A stretch of DNA of 44,446 nucleotides. Origin: Mailhella massiliensis. Lineage in GTDB: Bacteria > Desulfobacterota > Desulfovibrionia > Desulfovibrionales > Desulfovibrionaceae. The stretch covers positions 523,834-568,279 of the forward strand of contig NZ_LT706952.1 of NCBI RefSeq assembly GCF_900155525.1, written 5' to 3'. Of this stretch, positions 1 through 8,457 are shown piece by piece; the first letter of the stretch is position 1, and every line of letters starts with the position of its first letter. The notes below the pieces were generated by a model, which saw only the letters and a list, made by a program, of their open reading frames with translations, did not search any database and was not told where the DNA came from. The position numbers were made by a program, and so were the translations under genes.

Positions 1-379
1 GTATATATTTCCTGATCGTTGCTTCGTTCAAACCTACTGTGCTGACGTAATATCCCACGCTCCAGAATCTCCGATTGCCATACCGGTATTTCAGCTGGGA
101 AAATTTATCAAAAATCATCAGTGAACTTTTACCCTTTATATACCCCATAACCGACGATATCGCATACTTTGGCGGTATCATGACAAGCATATGCACATGG
201 TCTATCATCATATGTCCCTCAATAATTTCGATTCCCTTGTAATTACAAAGCTGTCGTATTATTTTTCCTATTTCTTCACGGTATTGCCCGTAAATCACTT
301 TTCTCCTATACTTCGGAGTGAAGACAATATGGTACCTACACAGCCATTTCGTATGTGCCAGATTTTGTTCTTTCGCCAT
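1..379 (-). CDS. tnpA: IS200/IS605-family Y1 transposase TnpA (3' end beyond window)
   Basis: Translating the minus strand from the ATG at 377-379 gives MAKEQNLAHTKWLCRYHIVF followed by a typical IS200-type TnpA sequence. It contains the HUH motif (DHVHML), the KGKSSLMIF block and the start of the helix carrying the catalytic tyrosine (RKYI) at the window edge. These small (about 140-150 residue) enzymes excise and insert single-stranded DNA through a 5'-phosphotyrosine link. The gene runs off the left edge, so its last 20 or so residues are not visible. The shifted plus-strand reading frames across it are shadows. It is related to, but distinct from, the copy at 33103-33561. Confidence 0.9.
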   Translation of the reverse strand, partial: MAKEQNLAHTKWLCRYHIVFTPKYRRKVIYGQYREEIGKIIRQLCNYKGIEIIEGHMMIDHVHMLVMIPPKYAISSVMGYIKGKSSLMIFDKFSQLKYRYGNRRFWSVGYYVSTVGLNEATIRKYI

Positions 380-380
380 A

Positions 381-446
381 AAAAAACACCTTTTCGATGT
401 GGACGGGAGCCTGAACAACTCCGTCTTATCGAAAAGGTGTTTTTTT
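381..446. promoter_or_regulatory. Long hairpin in the tnpA leader (translation block / bidirectional terminator)
   Basis: The 18-base arms at 381-398 and 428-445 are perfect complements, flanked by A and T runs, with an inner stem between them. Read in the tnpA direction, the second arm ends only a few bases before the tnpA ATG and contains its AAGGTG ribosome-binding site. IS200 elements are known to use such leader structures to block read-through transcription and TnpA translation. The same structure, with paired base changes, occurs at the relic at 26.4 kb. Confidence 0.75.
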
Positions 447-466
447 AGGTATAACCATTTTGTGGT

Positions 467-485
467 CCACCCGCTAAGCGGGTGG
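467..485. repeat. IS200-type end hairpin
   Basis: Perfect 8-bp stem CCACCCGC/GCGGGTGG with a 3-base loop, located upstream of tnpA where the left-end recognition hairpin of an IS200/IS605 element is expected. A decayed relative of this segment is present at about 26.37 kb. The exact tip of the element cannot be placed from sequence alone. Confidence 0.65.
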
Positions 486-532
486 TTTTCTGTTTCGGTC
501 GCTTCCGCTCCCTCAACTGCCTGAAGGCCTTA

Positions 533-570
533 ACAAAAAACGCGCCGAATCTCTTCGGCGCGTTTTTTGT
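533..570. terminator. Rho-independent terminator of the antiporter operon
   Basis: 9-bp perfect stem CGCGCCGAA/TTCGGCGCG (541-549 and 554-562) with an A run on the left and a T run on the right, so it can act in both directions. It lies about 20 bp past the stop codon of the NhaC-like gene. Confidence 0.85.
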
Positions 571-591
571 TTTCATGGGCAAGTTCGGAGC

Positions 592-2010
592 TTACGAGGT
601 CTTCTTCGGGGCCTGGCGCACGGGCGTGCCGTCCAGCTTCCAGATGCCGAAGCCGGTGGCGGCGCAGAGCAGGGAGAAGATGGGCACGAACCAGTTGAGC
701 AGGGCGTAGGGCACGAATTCATAGGCGCTCACGCCGAGCACGCCCGCAATGTAGAAGGCGTGCACGCTCCACGGTACGAGCGGGCAGCCGATGGTGCCTG
801 CGTCTTCGCAGGTACGGGAAAGCACCAGGGGACTGATGTCGGCCTTCTTGAAGGATTCGAGGAAGGCGCGGCCGGGCACGATGACGGCCAGCATCTGGCT
901 GCCGGTGCCGAAGTTGATGAGGTAGGCGGCGGCCAGGGCGGAAGCCACGAGGCGCAGGGCGGACTTTGCGCCCTTCAGGATGGCTTCGAGCAGCACTTCG
1001 AGCACGCGGGAGCGTTCCAGAATACCGCCGAAGGCCATGCCGGAGCAGAGCAGCAGCACGGTGGGCATGATGCTCATGAGCCCGCCGCGGGAAAGCAGCG
1101 GATCGAGCTGGGTGATGCCCGTCTTGGAAACGTAGCCCGAGGTGAGCATGGTGGCGAGCCTGTTGAAGGGCACGCCCTCGATCACGGCGATGATCATGGC
1201 CGAGAGCAGGCAGATGAGCATGACCGGAAGCACGGGATAACGGCGATAGGCCAGCACTATCATGAGCACCGGAGGAATGAAGGCCACGGGGCCGAGGCTG
1301 AAGTTGGCCTCAAGACCGGAGAGAATGGCGCTCAGGCTTTCGAGGGAAGCTCCCTGCTGGGCCGCCACGGAGCTGCCGAGCACGGTATAGACCACGCCCG
1401 CCACGATGAAGGCCGGGATGGTGGTCCAGAGCATGGACATGACGTGGGAGAAGAGCGGCACTTCACACACCGAAGCGGTGATGTTGGTGGAGTCCGACAC
1501 GGGGGACATCTTGTCGCCCAGGTACGCGCCGGAAACAATGGCGCCCACGGTCATGTATGCGGGGTATCCGAGAGCCTGGCCCACGCCGAGAAGCGCCACA
1601 CCTATGGTGCCCATGGTACCGAACGACGTGCCCGTGGCCACGGACGCCACGGAGCAGAGCACCATGGCCGAGAGCAGGAAGTGTTCGGGAGCGATGAGTT
1701 TGAGCCCCCAGTAAATGATGGCCGGAATGGTGCCCGAAGCAAGCCATGCGGCAATGATCATGCCCACCATGGCAAGAATGGCGATGGCTATCTGGATGCG
1801 CCCCAGAGCCTCGAACATGCCGTCCTGCAGATCCTCCCAGCTGTAGCCCGTTTTCAGGGCCATGACGGAGGCCAGAGCCACCGCGCCGAGCAAAGGCAGC
1901 ACGGGGGGCCTCACGCCCACTACCAGCGTGCCGTACAGAATCATGGCTACAGGCAGCACCAGCGAAAGTGTCGCCCACAAAAGCGATGGTTTCTTTCCTT
2001 GCGTCTCCAT
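592..2010 (-). CDS. nhaC: NhaC-family Na+/H+ (or Na+-lactate/malate) antiporter
   Basis: Hydrophobic protein of about 472 residues with 11-12 predicted membrane segments. It carries NhaC/MleN signatures such as GTSFGTMGTIGVALLG, GAYLGDKMSPVSDSTN and a late CEDAGTIGCPLVPW segment. The family exchanges Na+ for H+ or for 2-hydroxy acids at the cytoplasmic membrane. The start at 2010 (METQGKK) is chosen because AAGGA lies 6 bases upstream; an in-frame start at 2061 would add a polar 17-residue leader with poorly spaced ribosome-binding sequence. It is last in a three-gene minus-strand operon. The preceding gene is a D-2-hydroxyacid dehydrogenase, which hints at lactate or malate handling (MleN-like) rather than pure Na+ export; this is inference. 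Confidence 0.85.
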   Translation of the reverse strand: METQGKKPSLLWATLSLVLPVAMILYGTLVVGVRPPVLPLLGAVALASVMALKTGYSWEDLQDGMFEALGRIQIAIAILAMVGMIIAAWLASGTIPAIIYWGLKLIAPEHFLLSAMVLCSVASVATGTSFGTMGTIGVALLGVGQALGYPAYMTVGAIVSGAYLGDKMSPVSDSTNITASVCEVPLFSHVMSMLWTTIPAFIVAGVVYTVLGSSVAAQQGASLESLSAILSGLEANFSLGPVAFIPPVLMIVLAYRRYPVLPVMLICLLSAMIIAVIEGVPFNRLATMLTSGYVSKTGITQLDPLLSRGGLMSIMPTVLLLCSGMAFGGILERSRVLEVLLEAILKGAKSALRLVASALAAAYLINFGTGSQMLAVIVPGRAFLESFKKADISPLVLSRTCEDAGTIGCPLVPWSVHAFYIAGVLGVSAYEFVPYALLNWFVPIFSLLCAATGFGIWKLDGTPVRQAPKKTS

Positions 2011-2094
2011 CTGCGTTCCTTGTGGTAAAGGTTGTTCCATACCCGCCCCTTTCCGGGGCATTCCTCTATCCCGGGGCGAAGCGCGCTTCGCCGT

Positions 2095-3081
2095 TTATGC
2101 GGAAACTTCCAGCTTCGTGGGCCTGCCCGCCTTCATGTCCAGCAGGCTTTCTATGCCGCAGTCCACCATGCTGATGATGGATTCCTCCGTATAGAAGGCC
2201 ATGTGCTGGGTGAGCACCACGTTGGGGAACTGGCGCAGGTAGACCATGTCCTTGTTTCTCAGGATGTCGGTCTTTCTGTCGGCATGATAGATGCCCTGCT
2301 CGTTCTCGAACACGTCCATGGCAAGGGAACCGATCTTCTCCGTTTCGATGCCCTCGGTCACGGCGTCGATATCCATAAGCTCGCCCCGGGCGGTGTTGAT
2401 GAGAATGACGCCGTCCTTCATGCGGGAAAGGCTTTCGCGGTTCACCATGCGCCGCGTTTCAGGCGTGGCGGGCACATGGAAGGTAATGATGTCGCTTTCC
2501 CGGTACAGGGTATCGAGGTCCACGAAGGTGGCATAGGGGCGCAGTTCCTCGCATTCCACAAGATTGTAGGCCAGAATGCGGCAGCCGAATCCGGCAAGGG
2601 AACGTATCACGGCGGCGCCGATGCTGCCCGTGCCCACCACGCCCACGGTCTGACGGCGCAGGCTGCGGCCCATGAGTCCGAAAAGGGAATAGTCGTTCAC
2701 CTGCTGACGCCACATGGCGGGCTTGTAACGGCGCAGCACCATGAGAATGAGCATGAGGGTGAAGTCGGCCACGGCATCGGGCGGATAGGAGGCATGGCTT
2801 ACGCGAATGCCGTTTTCCTTCGCGGCGGCAAGATCGATATGGTCCACGCCTATGGTGCGGGTGGAGGCATAGCGTATGCCCATGCCCTTGAGCGCGCCGA
2901 GAACCTCGCGGTTGAGGCGGCTGCGGCCCAGCGTGGACACGGCCTCGCAGCCTTCGGCAGAAGAAAGGGTATCCATGGAAAGGTTGCCTTCCACCAGACG
3001 GAGGTTCACGTCGAGCGTGCGGGCAAGACGGTCGAGTTCCGCCCTTTCGTCGTTACTGACTTCAAACACGGCGATATTCAT
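2095..3081 (-). CDS. D-isomer-specific 2-hydroxyacid dehydrogenase, D-lactate dehydrogenase (LdhA/VanH) type
   Basis: 328 residues. It has the two-domain fold of NAD-dependent D-2-hydroxyacid dehydrogenases: a GVVGTGSIGAAV nucleotide-binding motif near residue 150, the catalytic Arg in NTARGELMD, the acidic residue in DVFENEQG, and the catalytic His in VLTQHMAFYTEESI. The C-terminal features (FENEQGIYHAD, QHMAFYT) match the LdhA/VanH D-lactate dehydrogenase branch better than glycerate or phosphoglycerate dehydrogenases. The expected reaction is pyruvate + NADH to D-lactate. It sits 33 bp after the DUF554 gene and 84 bp before the chosen antiporter start, so co-transcription is likely. The exact substrate is not proven. 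Confidence 0.85.
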   Translation of the reverse strand: MNIAVFEVSNDERAELDRLARTLDVNLRLVEGNLSMDTLSSAEGCEAVSTLGRSRLNREVLGALKGMGIRYASTRTIGVDHIDLAAAKENGIRVSHASYPPDAVADFTLMLILMVLRRYKPAMWRQQVNDYSLFGLMGRSLRRQTVGVVGTGSIGAAVIRSLAGFGCRILAYNLVECEELRPYATFVDLDTLYRESDIITFHVPATPETRRMVNRESLSRMKDGVILINTARGELMDIDAVTEGIETEKIGSLAMDVFENEQGIYHADRKTDILRNKDMVYLRQFPNVVLTQHMAFYTEESIISMVDCGIESLLDMKAGRPTKLEVSA

Positions 3082-3114
3082 GGCAAGTGCTCCCTTAGGG
3101 TAAAAGAACGCGGC

Positions 3115-3795
3115 CTACAGGAAGGTGACCGCAAGGCCGTAGAAAACCACGCTGACGAACAGCGAGGGCAGCATGTTCAGCGTCTTGCAGTCCTTGATGC
3201 GGAGCATGGAGACGCCGGAAACAAGTATGAGTATGCCCCCCACGATGGACACTTCCGTAAGAAGCGCGCGGGGAACGAAGGAACCGAGCCACAGCCCGAG
3301 AAGGTACAGCCCCCCCTGCCAGCAGAAGAGCACGGGCGCGGCAAAGGCTATGCCCAGCCCGTAGGTGGATGCCAGCACCATGGAGGTGACGAAATCCAGC
3401 GTGGCGTTGGTGAAGAGGAAGGTGTGGTTGTTGTGCACCGCGCTTTCGATGGGGCCGAGAATGGAGAGCGTGCCTATGCAGAAAAGCAGTATGGCCGTGG
3501 CAAGCCCGCGCCCCAGATCGGAACTGCCCATGCGGCGGGCAAAATTCTGAAACTTGCCGTCCCAGTCCCACACGGCGCCGAGGAAGCTCCCCAGAGCCAT
3601 GCTCAGAATGAAAAGGACGGGGTACTCGCTGTTGGGCATGTTGGCTACCACGGCATTCACGCCTATGGCCACGGCGGAAAAGCCCATGGCATCGAAAAGC
3701 GCGGTCTGATATTTTTCCTTGATGCCCTTGCGGAGCACGCTTCCGAGCACGCTTCCGCAAAGTATGGCCGCAGTGTTGACTATGGTACCTGTCAT
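3115..3795 (-). CDS. DUF554 family membrane protein (YdfK/YqgA-like)
   Basis: 226 residues from MTGTIVNTAAIL, a hallmark N-terminus of DUF554 proteins, with about six hydrophobic segments. The start at 3795 is preceded by a strong GGGGAGGAAGC ribosome-binding site; an in-frame start at 3828 has none. DUF554 proteins are inner-membrane proteins without an established biochemical role. First gene of the minus-strand operon with the hydroxyacid dehydrogenase and the NhaC-like antiporter. Confidence 0.85.
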   Translation of the reverse strand: MTGTIVNTAAILCGSVLGSVLRKGIKEKYQTALFDAMGFSAVAIGVNAVVANMPNSEYPVLFILSMALGSFLGAVWDWDGKFQNFARRMGSSDLGRGLATAILLFCIGTLSILGPIESAVHNNHTFLFTNATLDFVTSMVLASTYGLGIAFAAPVLFCWQGGLYLLGLWLGSFVPRALLTEVSIVGGILILVSGVSMLRIKDCKTLNMLPSLFVSVVFYGLAVTFL

Positions 3796-4051
3796 GCTTC
3801 CTCCCCTCGGGTTCGTTCTGCATAGCATAAAACATGCCGGGACGTAAGTCCTCCCCTCCTGTGCGGCGCGGAAGACGGCATTGCCAAGGCTCGAAGCTTC
3901 CTATACAAGGAAAGCGCATCGTCCCCGATTCTTTTTTCCGGGAAAAAGACGTTGACAGAAGACGGAGGCGATGAAATTCTTTTCCGTCGCGCCTTTTCCG
4001 GCGTCCTGCGCCGGGCCGGAGGATGCGGCGTTCGGAAACAGGAGACACGCT

Positions 4052-4630
4052 ATGCGCAAACTTCTCATATCCTGCCTGGTGCTCGCGGCCGCTCTCGTAC
4101 TCGGTCCCGCCTGCCAGGCCCAAGCTGGAGGAAAAACCATGGTCACGCTTCAGACCACCAAGGGCGACATCGTTCTGGAACTCGATGCCGAAAAGGCTCC
4201 CAACACCACGAAGAACTTTCTGGAATATGTGAAGTCCGGCTTCTACGACGGCACCATCTTCCACCGCGTCATTCCCGGCTTCATGATTCAGGGCGGCGGC
4301 TTCGACAAGAACATGGTGCAGAAGAGCACCCGCGACCCCATTGAAAACGAAGCCAACAACGGCCTGAAGAACAACACCTACACCATCGCCATGGCCCGCA
4401 CCCAGGCTCCCCACTCCGCCACGGCGCAGTTCTTCATCAACGTGGCCGACAACAACTTCCTCAACTTCACCGCTCCCACCATGCAGGGCTGGGGTTATGC
4501 CGTGTTCGGCAAGGTGGTGAAGGGTCAGGACGTGGTGGATGCCATTGCAGGCGTACCCACCACCAGCCACTACCCCCATCAGGATGTGCCGGTGGAACCC
4601 GTCATCATCAAAAAGGCCGTCATCGACTAA
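4052..4630 (+). CDS. ppiB: Peptidyl-prolyl cis-trans isomerase, cyclophilin type, exported
   Basis: 192 residues. The mature part starts [21 protein letters not shown] and closely tracks PpiB-type cyclophilins: [15 protein letters not shown] with the catalytic Arg, [28 protein letters not shown], and [11 protein letters not shown]. Residues 1-25 ([25 protein letters not shown]) form a Sec signal peptide, so the enzyme probably acts in the periplasm. Start at 4052 with AGGAG 7 bases upstream. An internal ATG at 4139 begins exactly where cytosolic PpiB proteins begin, so a second cytosolic form is possible but has no obvious ribosome-binding site. The Cys in GPAC does not fit a lipobox well. 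Confidence 0.93.
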   Translation: MRKLLISCLVLAAALVLGPACQAQAGGKTMVTLQTTKGDIVLELDAEKAPNTTKNFLEYVKSGFYDGTIFHRVIPGFMIQGGGFDKNMVQKSTRDPIENEANNGLKNNTYTIAMARTQAPHSATAQFFINVADNNFLNFTAPTMQGWGYAVFGKVVKGQDVVDAIAGVPTTSHYPHQDVPVEPVIIKKAVID

Positions 4631-4647
4631 GCGCGCCTGACGCATTT

Positions 4648-4682
4648 CCGCCCCGGAACATCCCGTTCCGGGGCTTTTTTTG
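4648..4682 (+). terminator. Terminator of the cyclophilin gene
   Basis: 9-bp stem CCCCGGAAC/GTTCCGGGG (4651-4659, 4665-4673) followed by a T run, 20 bp after the stop codon. Confidence 0.9.
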
Positions 4683-5014
4683 CGCCTTTTTCAGGAAAAG
4701 ATGGGGAGCAGGCGCGCCGGAAAATGCGCCGTGGAGCACTCCCCTTTTCAGCCGCAGAAAAATACAGACAAAGCTCCAGAAGCTGCGGCGCAGCCCAGGC
4801 CGGGCGCAGGCCATGCCTTTGCGGCAAAAAGCCTTCGAGGCATCCCGCGCAGACTGCGCCCCGGGGCAGAGAAAAACGCAGCCCTTCGAGCTGAACGCTC
4901 CGGCCCTGCATGAAGAGCCGCCTGAAAAGCCTGTTCCCGGAAAAGCGCGGAACCTTCCGGACCTGACGGCTCCCGCATTTGATGCCAAAGACACGCTCTC
5001 TCAGTGAAAACGGC
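4683..5014. other. Intergenic stretch, no gene recognised
   Basis: About 330 bp between two terminators. Several overlapping open frames exist on both strands, but they are Arg/Ala/Pro-rich, lack ribosome-binding sites and show no domain, so I see no supported gene. High GC like its surroundings. Confidence 0.6.
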
Positions 5015-5045
5015 AAAGGCCCTCCCGCCGTGCGGAAGGGCCTTT
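5015..5045. terminator. Terminator of the P-type ATPase operon
   Basis: Inverted repeat AAAGGCCCT...AGGGCCTTT with an additional inner stem (CCGC/GCGG) around a short loop. It lies 34 bp beyond the stop of the last gene of the minus-strand operon. Confidence 0.7.
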
Positions 5046-5078
5046 CTTCTTATGGTGAACAGCAGGCAACGCGCCTCT

Positions 5079-5375
5079 TCACGCCTTATCCTCCCCGGAA
5101 GGGGAGGAATTTTCCTCGTCGCCTTTTCTTCCGCCCGAGGGCGGGGCAAGGAGCGTATCGGCAAAGGCCCGCAGCGCTTCCGCCGCCTGTACGGCGTACC
5201 ATTTCAGCGGCTTCGGGAGCAGAAACACGGCGCAGAGCACGCCGAGCGCAAGCACCGCAAGGGCCTGTACGAGCACGGCAAAAGCCATGCACAAAAGCGC
5301 AAGCGCAAGAGCGGCGCAGAGAACAAGCCCCAGAGGCCGGCCGAGACGGGCCGAAAATGCACGCAGGCTTTCCAT
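5079..5375 (-). CDS. Small hydrophobic membrane protein, last gene of ATPase operon
   Basis: 98 residues, not recognised. Residues about 15-52 are almost entirely hydrophobic (LGLVLCAALALALLCMAFAVLVQALAVLALGVLCAVFLL), compatible with two close membrane-spanning helices or one hairpin, followed by a polar, charged tail (SGGRKGDEENSSPSGEDKA). It begins 3 bp after the HMA-like gene ends, so it is translated with the ATPase operon. Ferrosome loci also contain small hydrophobic proteins, which makes a structural or membrane-shaping role conceivable; this is speculation. Confidence 0.7.
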   Translation of the reverse strand: MESLRAFSARLGRPLGLVLCAALALALLCMAFAVLVQALAVLALGVLCAVFLLPKPLKWYAVQAAEALRAFADTLLAPPSGGRKGDEENSSPSGEDKA

Positions 5376-5378
5376 ATT

Positions 5379-5846
5379 TTACCAGAGCGTTTTTCTGTGC
5401 GCGGCCATGTGCTGAAGGCTTGCCAGCGTAAAGGCCGCGCCGGTGACGCGATGCAGGTTCCCCATGCCGGCAAAGGCTCCGGCAAGGGAAAGCAACAGGG
5501 AAACAAGCATGGCACGGTTGGCAAGGCGCGTGGCGCTGCGGGAAAGAATCGTATCGAGCAGGCCGGTACAGACATCCGCCCTCCTGCTCCGCCCCTTTTC
5601 CTCCTCCGGCAACAGAGCCGCGCCCTGCTCTGCCAGTTCCAGAAGCTGCTGCCGGCTCAGCTTTTCCGTATCGTAGAAAATAAGCAGGGAACCGGTGACG
5701 GGGTTGGCCTGCACGCTTTCCACGCCTTCCACGCCGCCCACCACGGCACAGACCGTTTCGGCCACGGAAGCATCCTTCAGCGCAAAGTGGCGAAGACGTA
5801 CGCGGCCGTCGATGAAACTTGTGATGCAGTCGGTGATGGAAGCCAT
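5379..5846 (-). CDS. HMA-like domain protein with C-terminal membrane segment (FezC-like?)
   Basis: 155 residues. The N-terminal 75 residues (RVRLRHFALKD, VEGVESVQANPVTGSLLIFYD) have the beta-alpha-beta pattern of a degenerate heavy-metal-associated (HMA) domain but lack the CxxC metal site. A helical region with a hydrophobic stretch follows (RAMLVSLLLSLAGAFAGMG). The same HMA-like module forms the N-terminus of the neighbouring ATPase (VRVNPRTGSVLLLY). The gene ends 3 bp before the small membrane gene and its start is 1 bp from the ATPase stop, so the three are tightly coupled. Ferrosome FezC proteins are described as HMA-domain proteins adjacent to the ATPase; the match here is by architecture and context. 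Confidence 0.75.
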   Translation of the reverse strand: MASITDCITSFIDGRVRLRHFALKDASVAETVCAVVGGVEGVESVQANPVTGSLLIFYDTEKLSRQQLLELAEQGAALLPEEEKGRSRRADVCTGLLDTILSRSATRLANRAMLVSLLLSLAGAFAGMGNLHRVTGAAFTLASLQHMAAHRKTLW

Positions 5847-5847
5847 A

Positions 5848-7920
5848 TCATTCCCCCCTGGGCAGGGCCGGGCGCATGGCGTTGAGCGACACGCCCAGCG
5901 TGGTGAGATTGTGAAGTACCGCCGAAATTCCGGGCTGGAGCAGACCGGTAAGGCCGCCGAACAGGAAGGCGGAATTCAGAGCCATGGTGGCGGCAAAATT
6001 GAAATGAATGCGCCGCATGGCTCCGCGGCCGAGTTCCAGCGCCGTGACGAGTTCCTTCAGGGAACCGCCCATGAGCACCACATCGGCCACTTCGCGGGCC
6101 AGGTCGGCCCCGTCGCGCAACGTCACGCCCACATCCGCGGAGGAAAGCGCCGGAGAATCGTTGATGCCGTCGCCGAGCATGAGCACCGTACGCCCCTCTT
6201 CCCTGAGTTCGCGCACCACGCGGGCCTTGTCTTCCGGCAGAACCTGAGCGCGGAACTCCGTGATGCCGAGTTTTTCCGCCACGACGGAGGCGGTGCGCAC
6301 ATCGTCGCCGGTGAGCATGAGCACATGGGAAACGCCCATCTCACGCAGACGACGGATGAGCGCCGGGCTTTCCGGCCGGAGCGGATCTTCCATGGCGATG
6401 ATGCCCGCGATGCTGCCGTCCACGGCGAGATAAAGCAGCGAATACCCCTCGCGGGAAAGGGCGGCGATATGCTCTTCCATGGGGGAAAGATCCACATGCT
6501 CATCCTGCGAAAGATAGTGGCGGCTGCCCAGAAGCACGCGCTTGCCCTTCCAGTGGGAGGCTATGCCGTGGGCCACCACATATTCCACTTCGGTATGTTC
6601 CTCGGCATGGCGCAGGTTGCGCTCTTCCGCACCGTGCACCACGGCGCGCGCCACGGGATGGGGGAAGTGTTCCTCCAGACAGGCGGAAAGACGGAGCACC
6701 TCGTTTTCATCAAAACCCGCGGCAGGCACGACGCGGGCCACTTCCGGCCGCGACTGGGTGAGCGTGCCCGTTTTGTCGAAGACCACGGTATCCACGGAGG
6801 CGAGCGCTTCCAGAAAACGCCCGCCCTTGACCATGACCTTGTGCTTCACGCCTTCGTTCATGGCGGCAAGAATGGCCAGCGGGGTGGCAAGGCGCAGCGC
6901 GCAGGAATAGTCCACCAGCAGCACGGAAGCCGCACGGGTAAGGTTGCGCGTGAACAGCCAGACCAGCCCTGCCAGACCGAAGGTGAAGGGCACGGCCCTG
7001 TCGGCCAGCTTTTCAAAACGGCCCTGTATGCCCGCCTTCATCTGTTCGGTGTTTTCGATGAAGCGCACGATCTGCTGCATGCGCGTATCCCTGCCTATGC
7101 TGGTGGGGCGTACATGGATTTCCCCGTCCTCCACCACGGTGCCCGCATATACCGAAGCCCCCGCAGCGCGCATGACGCCCATGGGTTCCCCGGTCATGGA
7201 GGATTCGTTCACCGAGGCCGTACCCCGTGCGACCACGCCGTCCACCGGAATGGCGGAACCGGCGCGCACGATGACAAGGTCGCTTTCCTCCAGCGCGGAA
7301 AAGGGAATGAGCATTTCTTCCCCGTGGCGCAGCACCCACACCCTGTCCACCTGAAGCGCCAGATGGGAGGCCAGATTTTCCAGCGACTTCTTCTGCGTGT
7401 AGCGTTCCAGCGCGTCACCGAAACCGAGAAGAAGCGTGAGCAGCCCCACGGTGCCGAAATCGCGCCGGAGCAGGGAAATGGCTATGGCCGTGCCGTCCAG
7501 CGCGTCCACATCCAGCCTCCCGTGCATAAGAGAGGAGACGCAGCGGCGAAGATACGGCAGCGCGCCGGAAAACGCGGTCACCATGTTCACCGCCAGAGGC
7601 AGCAGCGGGCGCAGAAAAAGATAGCGGAAAAAAGGAAAGAGACTCGGCCGCCCTTCCGCAGCAGCGGCCGGCACACGCGCAGGCACGGGCTTTTGTTCCG
7701 TGCACTCCGCGCCGTTCAAAAAAAGACAGGCACGCGCCAGCGCGTCTTCTTCGCTGTAAAGAAGCAGCACGCTCCCGGTACGCGGATTGACGCGCACACC
7801 CTCCATACCGGCAACGGCATCCAGCCCGTCGGCCAGAGCCTCGGCCGTGCGTACCCCGAAGCGTTTTTCTCCGCGCAGGCGGGCGCGGCCCGGAATACGA
7901 TGGACCAACACAAACTTCAT
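5848..7920 (-). CDS. P1B-type metal-transporting P-type ATPase, non-CPC subgroup (FezB / P1B-6-like)
   Basis: 690 residues. It has all the P-type landmarks: TGEP at 243-246, the phosphorylation motif DKTGTLT at 382-388, the P1B marker HP at 421-422, TGDD at about 537 and GDGINDSP at 583-590. The N-terminus (1-75) is a degenerate HMA domain without CxxC, then a hydrophobic region, the actuator domain and C-terminal helices. The membrane motif that is CPC in Cu/Zn/Cd pumps reads YSCALRLATPLA (Ser339-Cys340-Ala341). P1B pumps lacking CPC include the P1B-6 group, to which the ferrosome ATPase FezB belongs. An iron-related substrate is therefore plausible and agrees with the Fur-like box upstream of the operon, but the metal is not proven. 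It is preceded by a DUF6110-like gene and followed directly by the HMA-like gene. Confidence 0.88.
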   Translation of the reverse strand: MKFVLVHRIPGRARLRGEKRFGVRTAEALADGLDAVAGMEGVRVNPRTGSVLLLYSEEDALARACLFLNGAECTEQKPVPARVPAAAAEGRPSLFPFFRYLFLRPLLPLAVNMVTAFSGALPYLRRCVSSLMHGRLDVDALDGTAIAISLLRRDFGTVGLLTLLLGFGDALERYTQKKSLENLASHLALQVDRVWVLRHGEEMLIPFSALEESDLVIVRAGSAIPVDGVVARGTASVNESSMTGEPMGVMRAAGASVYAGTVVEDGEIHVRPTSIGRDTRMQQIVRFIENTEQMKAGIQGRFEKLADRAVPFTFGLAGLVWLFTRNLTRAASVLLVDYSCALRLATPLAILAAMNEGVKHKVMVKGGRFLEALASVDTVVFDKTGTLTQSRPEVARVVPAAGFDENEVLRLSACLEEHFPHPVARAVVHGAEERNLRHAEEHTEVEYVVAHGIASHWKGKRVLLGSRHYLSQDEHVDLSPMEEHIAALSREGYSLLYLAVDGSIAGIIAMEDPLRPESPALIRRLREMGVSHVLMLTGDDVRTASVVAEKLGITEFRAQVLPEDKARVVRELREEGRTVLMLGDGINDSPALSSADVGVTLRDGADLAREVADVVLMGGSLKELVTALELGRGAMRRIHFNFAATMALNSAFLFGGLTGLLQPGISAVLHNLTTLGVSLNAMRPALPRGE

Positions 7921-8109
7921 GCATATCTCCCGGACAGGCCGGACATGCCCTCCGGCCGCAGGCCCCGCACGCCCGAAAACGGCGGAGACGGAAAAGGCGT
8001 TTTTTCACCAGAAAAACCGGCCCCGCCGCCGGGACCGCAAAAACATGCCCGGCCCGGAAAAGTGCCCCTCTGCGGGCCCGGGCCGGGCAACGCTCCGTGT
8101 TCCGGGAAA

Positions 8110-8358
8110 CTACGCTTCCTCGGCCTTCGCCCTGCGCTGTTCGGAAACGGCGTGGGCTTCGGCCACCATGTCTTCCATGTCTTCGCGCACGGCTTCGGCC
8201 CGGGCGAGAAGCGCATCCTTCACGTCCAGCCCGCGGCTCATGAGCTCGGTGGCAAAGGGCTTGATATCGAGCTTGCCGCGGCTCACCGCCACAGCGCCCA
8301 CCGCGCCGAGAGCGACGCCGCCAAGAAAGAACAGGCCGTACTTGAGATTCTCGTTCAT
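8110..8358 (-). CDS. Small GxxxG membrane protein resembling DUF6110/DUF1490 (PacL-like) ATPase partner
   Basis: 82 residues. One N-terminal membrane helix rich in small residues (YGLFFLGGVALGAVGAVAVSRG) is followed by an amphipathic acidic helix (LDVKDALLARAEAVREDMEDMVAEAHAVSEQRRAKAEEA). This layout, with a conserved basic residue after the helix and an E/D-rich tail, is that of small proteins encoded next to P-type ATPases (DUF6110 in Firmicutes, DUF1490/PacL in mycobacteria). First gene of the minus-strand ATPase operon, about 100 bp downstream of a Fur-like operator; 189 bp separate it from the ATPase. Family assignment is from memory of the pattern only. Confidence 0.7.
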   Translation of the reverse strand: MNENLKYGLFFLGGVALGAVGAVAVSRGKLDIKPFATELMSRGLDVKDALLARAEAVREDMEDMVAEAHAVSEQRRAKAEEA

Positions 8359-8457
8359 CCTCTATCTCCTCTTCGGGGTCATGCCCCTCTATCGGTTGCA
8401 GGCCGCCCCTTGTGTGGACGGCTTTTTTCCGATGCCTTGCGGCATCGGAAAAGCAAT

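Noticed and set aside
4627-5164. Overlapping minus-strand frames between the cyclophilin and the ATPase operon
   Set aside because: They run across two terminators, are Arg/Ala-rich and lack ribosome-binding sites and recognisable features.
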